The notes beneath the pieces were generated by a model, which was given only the letters and a program-made list of their open reading frames with translations, searched no databases and was not told where the DNA came from. A stretch of DNA of 64,000 bases, taken from assembly GCF_000004075.3 (NCBI RefSeq), contig NC_026655.2:23545489-23609488 (forward strand), given 5' to 3'. The DNA is from Cucumis sativus. Taxonomy: Eukaryota > Streptophyta > Magnoliopsida > Cucurbitales > Cucurbitaceae. The position numbers and the translations under genes are program-made. Positions 60,100-64,000 of the stretch are shown in pieces (within the stretch, counting starts at the first letter, position 1; the number at the start of each line of letters is the position of its first letter).

Positions 60100-61400
60100 T
60101 TTTAAAAAATAAAAATCAATCAAAATAAGTGTACAATTTGAAATATAAATTAAAATAACTATGTATTATATAATAAATTTTTTAAAAAAATTTGAAATAT
60201 AAATCCTACAAAAATTGGAGTAGTGATTGTCATTATTTTAGGGATTAAATTTCATAATATTTGAATTTAAAATACTATGAAATCTGATGAATGTAATTTT
60301 CGATGGAAAATAACATAAGTTTTATGAATTAAATAAATAAATGTTAATTAATTTATTTTAAATACTAAAAATCCAAAAATTTATTATGAATTGTAGGCAT
60401 ATATTTAGGAGATATTGAAGAAATCTTGTCGATCTCGAAAATATCATAAATTTGTTAATATTTTCCAAAACTGATAGTTAGTTTGCAAATACACTATTAT
60501 CGTATGATATTTGGTCTCATTGTTTGTATCATACGAATACACAGTAAAATATGTATTATTCTACATAAAGCCTAAAGGGGTATAACACACGTATTATACT
60601 TCTTGATTTAGACATGCATAACAAGGATGATTGGAAATAAAATGTTACATACAAAAAAATAAAACGTTTAATTAAAATAAATATAAATATTAACGTAAAT
60701 AAAAAACACAACGTGAAAAAATAATTATCCGATACAAAAGACAAAATAAATTATTTTTTAAATAAAAATCAATTAAAATAAGTGTATGTATAATGATAAA
60801 ACTTTATTTTTAAATTATTATTATACGTACTATGTGATAATTTTCTTTAAATAACTTAAAATATAAGTAATATGAAAAATGCTTAATTTATGCTTGCAAG
60901 TATTTTAAGGATATGAGGTAATATTAGAAATCAAAATATTATGAAATAGAATGACTTGAAAATTGTTGAAATTCTCATAACCAGTTTTTTTATTAATCAC
61001 ATGTACTATGTATTATCTAATAATTTTGTTTAAAATAACTTAAAATATAAATCATATGAAAATATTGAAGGAGTGATTGTCATTATTTTAGGGATTAGAT
61101 TTTATAATATTTGAGTTCAAAATATTATGAAATATAACGAATGAGGAACGGTTGAAAATCTTTTAGCAATTTTTTAGAAAAAATATTTATTAAACATGAA
61201 CTAAATATTTAAATGTTAATTAATTTGATTTAAATACTAAAAATTTGAAAATTTGTTATGAATTACCGGCATATATTTAGGAGATGTTGTGAAAATATTG
61301 TCAATCCTGTAACTATCATAAATTAGTTAATATTTTCCAAAACTGGTTGTAGTTTGCAAATACACTGTATCTATGACGATGTGATATTTGGCAAATACAT
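60100..61400. repeat. Imperfect tandem array, units of about 0.85 kb
   Basis: About 60215-60510 and about 61065-61390 share long stretches ('gtgattgtcattattttagg', 'ggcatatatttaggagat', 'gttaatattttccaaaac', 'gtttgcaaatacactgt'). A third partial copy lies at about 60770-60970. It is non-coding; the family is unknown to me. Confidence 0.6.
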
Positions 61401-61604
61401 TGTATCTGAATACACACATTATCCTACCTAAAGGATATAAATGGGTAAAAAAAATCCAGAAAATTCTGTTAGAATTAGTTTTGCGAAGATTCTTAATATT
61501 TTTCAGATTTGCTATTTTTCAGTTTGTTATACTAAACTTTGCTATTCTCACGGTGATCTCGTAAATTTATGGCTTGCTGGGAGAGTTTGTACCAGTAGCC
61601 TCTA

Positions 61605-62430
61605 GATGGAAGCACCAATGAATTTTTGTGCAATTTTTAAATTCAAATAACTAATGGTCTTATGCTAATATCAGCCATGTGTGAGTTTACCAAATTGACC
61701 CCATTTGCACGCGAGGGTAGTCCACTACCAATTTCTTCTCGTAGTCCACTACCAATTTCTTCTCGTTTCTCTTTCTCGTCTGTAAAAAACTTAACTACAA
61801 AAACCATAACACCAATTAGCTGACGAATTCCATAGTAGAATGATGACAAGAATTGTCAGTAAGCAATTGTGGTCATCAAAGGCAATCAACTTCTGTTAGT
61901 CTTTAAAAACATCCAATCCCAATGATAGAAACCGACAAAAGTGGGAGCTCAAAGAGTACTAGGCGAAGAGGAAAAGAGAGGAGGTTTCGATGATGACTTG
62001 GTCAAGTTCAATTATAGTTTGGAGTTTCAAATTATAAAGAGGAGGAGGAGTCGAAGACGTGTGGAGGTGCAGCAAAGTTTGGTGAGCTTGTTTAATTTTT
62101 TCGAGGAGTTTGATATCGTGGTTTGAAGGAGATAGGGGTAAAGAGTAGTCGAGAGTTTGACGAGGAGATCAGGTGGTAAGAAAATGGAGGCTATGGCAAT
62201 GGGGAATGAATGAATCTATATGGAAGGCAATGACAAGATGACCTCACTCAAGGAGGAGAAACGAGGTACAGGAAAGAAAAACGAGAGAAAGAAACAAGAA
62301 AAAATTGGTAGCGAATTAGCCTCGAGTGCAAATGGGGTCAATTTGGTAGATCCACACGTGGTTGACGTAAGCATAAGACCATTAGTCATTTGAATTTGAA
62401 GATAGGGCCAAAATTCATGGAATCCATTCG
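61605..62430. mobile_element. Mutator-like non-autonomous element with long terminal inverted repeats
   Basis: 61640-61740 and the reverse complement of 62300-62395 agree over about 100 bp: 'aactaatggtcttatgct', 'taccaaattgaccccatttg' and 'ctaccaatttcttctcg'. Similarity fades outward to about 61610 and 62425. Long inverted ends with a short middle that lacks transposase fit a MULE-derived MITE. Target duplications were not identified. The left arm also has an exact 24-bp tandem duplication (61717-61764). Confidence 0.65.
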
Positions 62431-64000
62431 TACAAATTTCTTCGGTTGCTAGGCAACCCTACGGGCTAGTCTAGTTCGTTCTTAACTAAATAAATTTATG
62501 GCTTGATAATTGACCCTATAAATGAATCTCCATACTTAATTAAATAAATATATGGTTTGATAGTAAATTCTATGGGTTGACCTCTGTAGTTAGCAAAATC
62601 AATTTATATTTTACAGCAAAATCAAGTCCAATGAGTTTTTTTGTCGTTCGTTCGTTTTTTTACCATAAATATAAATACTTTGTATTTTTTAATTCTTCTC
62701 CAAAAAAAAAAAAAATAAAAGGTATCTTTTTACAATTACCCTCTCCAATTTTTATTTTAAACTTTAAATGAAACACGAATATTTCTCTCTGTATATAAAT
62801 TTGTGATAGGACTAATATGTGATATCTGATTTTGTTATTTTCTCGATTTCAAACTTTAATTTAAATCAAAGTATTCTTTTTCCATTTTCTGATATTCTTT
62901 TCTTTAGTCAAAAAAAATATTTATATTCTTTTTATTTCAACAATGTAATTATCCTTTTAATTTCAAACTTCCATTTAAATTATAAAAAAATATATTTTTT
63001 AATTTTGCAGAATATTTCGCAATAGTTCTTTCTTAGTTTTTTTTTTTTTTTTTTAATTTTATCAAAGTTATTTGATTATTTTCGTAATTTCTTTTTCAAA
63101 ATTTAGTTTAAACAAAAAAACTCGTTCTTTTGTACATTTACAATGTGCTCTTCATCTAGATTTATTTGTCTAAGTAGAAGAAGCCTTAAAATAATATCAA
63201 TCATGTAAAAAATAGTGACAAACCCCTAACTGATTGATGTGCATTTATAAAAATGGAAAAACAAACTAAAAATGAAATGCATGAAGACAACCAAAATTTT
63301 TTTAAATAGTAAAATAAATTAAAATATTTATAAATTCAACTAAAATTTTAGATTCTATAGAATATCGGTATTTATTAACGTCTATAGTGATAGAATTTGA
63401 AATTTTTGCTATTTATCAAATTTGCTATTTTTGATAATTTCTCAAAATACAATGATTCACACCTTGAACAAGTATATAGAGATATATGTGAACATTTGAG
63501 GTCTCATTTTACCTTTTTTTATACTTTATATCAATTTAGTAAAACTAAAAAATATTTATAATCTATATAACAAAATCTTTCGAGAATTATTCGCTAGTCA
63601 ATAAATGACTAATGCTATATGCTACGGTTGGTGGATAAAGAAAATTGGAATAGAAACTTTCAAGTAAATGAGAATGTTCAAGAGAGAATAAAATAAAAGA
63701 ATGACATGATATTACTCACTCATTTGTGTGGTATTTTTGTAACACACATGGGCCATGATCTTTATGAGAAAAGATATAGAATATTTACAAAAATAATAAT
63801 TCAAGGATTTAAAAATAATAACCCAAAGAGATACATGGTAAATGTCCCATAACCTTATGACGTCTAGCTAGACCGGAGATATAAGTTAATCGGGTTGGTG
63901 CTAGAAATAAGAATTGAAAATGCGTGTAGATGAATTATCAAACACCCGCAGATGTCACACAAAGAGCGCAAACAACAATTGAAATAAATAAAATACCAAC
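62431..64000. other. AT-rich spacer to the right edge, no gene seen
   Basis: A dispersed 'tttgctatttatcaaatttgc' family copy lies at about 63285-63440. Poly-T and poly-A runs occur at 62701-62713 and 63037-63054. No exon, RNA gene or domain was recognised. Confidence 0.5.

Noticed and set aside
61941-62126. 61-codon frame with an Arg-rich block inside the Mutator-like element
   Set aside because: Short, no domain, and located between transposon inverted repeats. It may be a captured fragment but is not supportable as a gene.
1-64000. CRISPR arrays, operons, rRNA or bacterial-type regulatory sites
   Set aside because: The window is plainly plant nuclear DNA with spliced genes and retroelements. 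The repeats seen are minisatellites and transposon parts, not spacer arrays.

Overview
This is an AT-rich plant nuclear window with spliced genes set among transposon remains. A tandem cluster of phloem protein 2 (PP2) lectin genes with three-exon structure, plus dispersed repeats of a kind I associate with Cucumis, point to a cucurbit (probably Cucumis or a close relative). The taxon is an inference. All gene models were built by eye from reading frames, splice signals and family similarity. No transcript or database search was available.

Layout. (1) 1-6595, minus strand: the 5' six exons of a TWINKLE-type organellar primase-helicase gene, which runs off the left edge. Two of its introns carry 3' tails of LINE elements. 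(2) 6.6-12.0 kb: repeats, including two small TTTTAATGACAC-ended elements, an LTR-like piece and an exact-period 33-bp minisatellite. (3) 12076-17869, minus: a second TWINKLE paralogue of 13 or 14 exons. It keeps the zinc-ribbon primase and TOPRIM parts but has no helicase domain, as in the truncated 'Twinky' type. (4) 18377-19738, plus: a single-exon mTERF gene, head-to-head with the primase gene. (5) 22305-23231, plus: an atypical bHLH transcription factor. (6) 23927-25706, plus: a two-exon LRR receptor-like pseudokinase. (7) 26038-28602, minus: a six-exon short-chain dehydrogenase/reductase convergent with it. (8) 28.6-34.6 kb: low-complexity GATACAC-type repeats, an LTR-family fragment and a solo LTR of about 1.98 kb with near-matching target duplication. 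(9) 34.9-57.7 kb: a tandem array of PP2-like lectin units, all on the minus strand. Three copies look intact (231, 226 and 225 aa) and one is an exon-1-only pseudogene. The array is interrupted by a Ty3/Gypsy pol fragment (about 39.2-42.5 kb), a decayed LINE (about 45.8-49.0 kb) and a CACTA-like end (about 54 kb). (10) 57.7-64 kb: no convincing gene; it holds tandem and dispersed repeats and a long-TIR, Mutator-like non-autonomous element.

Functional themes. The left half holds three genes probably tied to organelle nucleic-acid maintenance (two primases and an mTERF), two of them sharing a 507-bp divergent promoter region. The right half is a lectin cluster that has grown by segmental duplication. 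Each unit carries its own core promoter, a shared 3' flank and what looks like a GC-AG first intron. No system wholly new to biology was recognised. The most noteworthy points are the TWINKLE/primase-only tandem pair, the conserved GC donor across the PP2 array, a repair-like exon-2 scrap inside an intron of the last PP2 copy, and the receptor pseudokinase.
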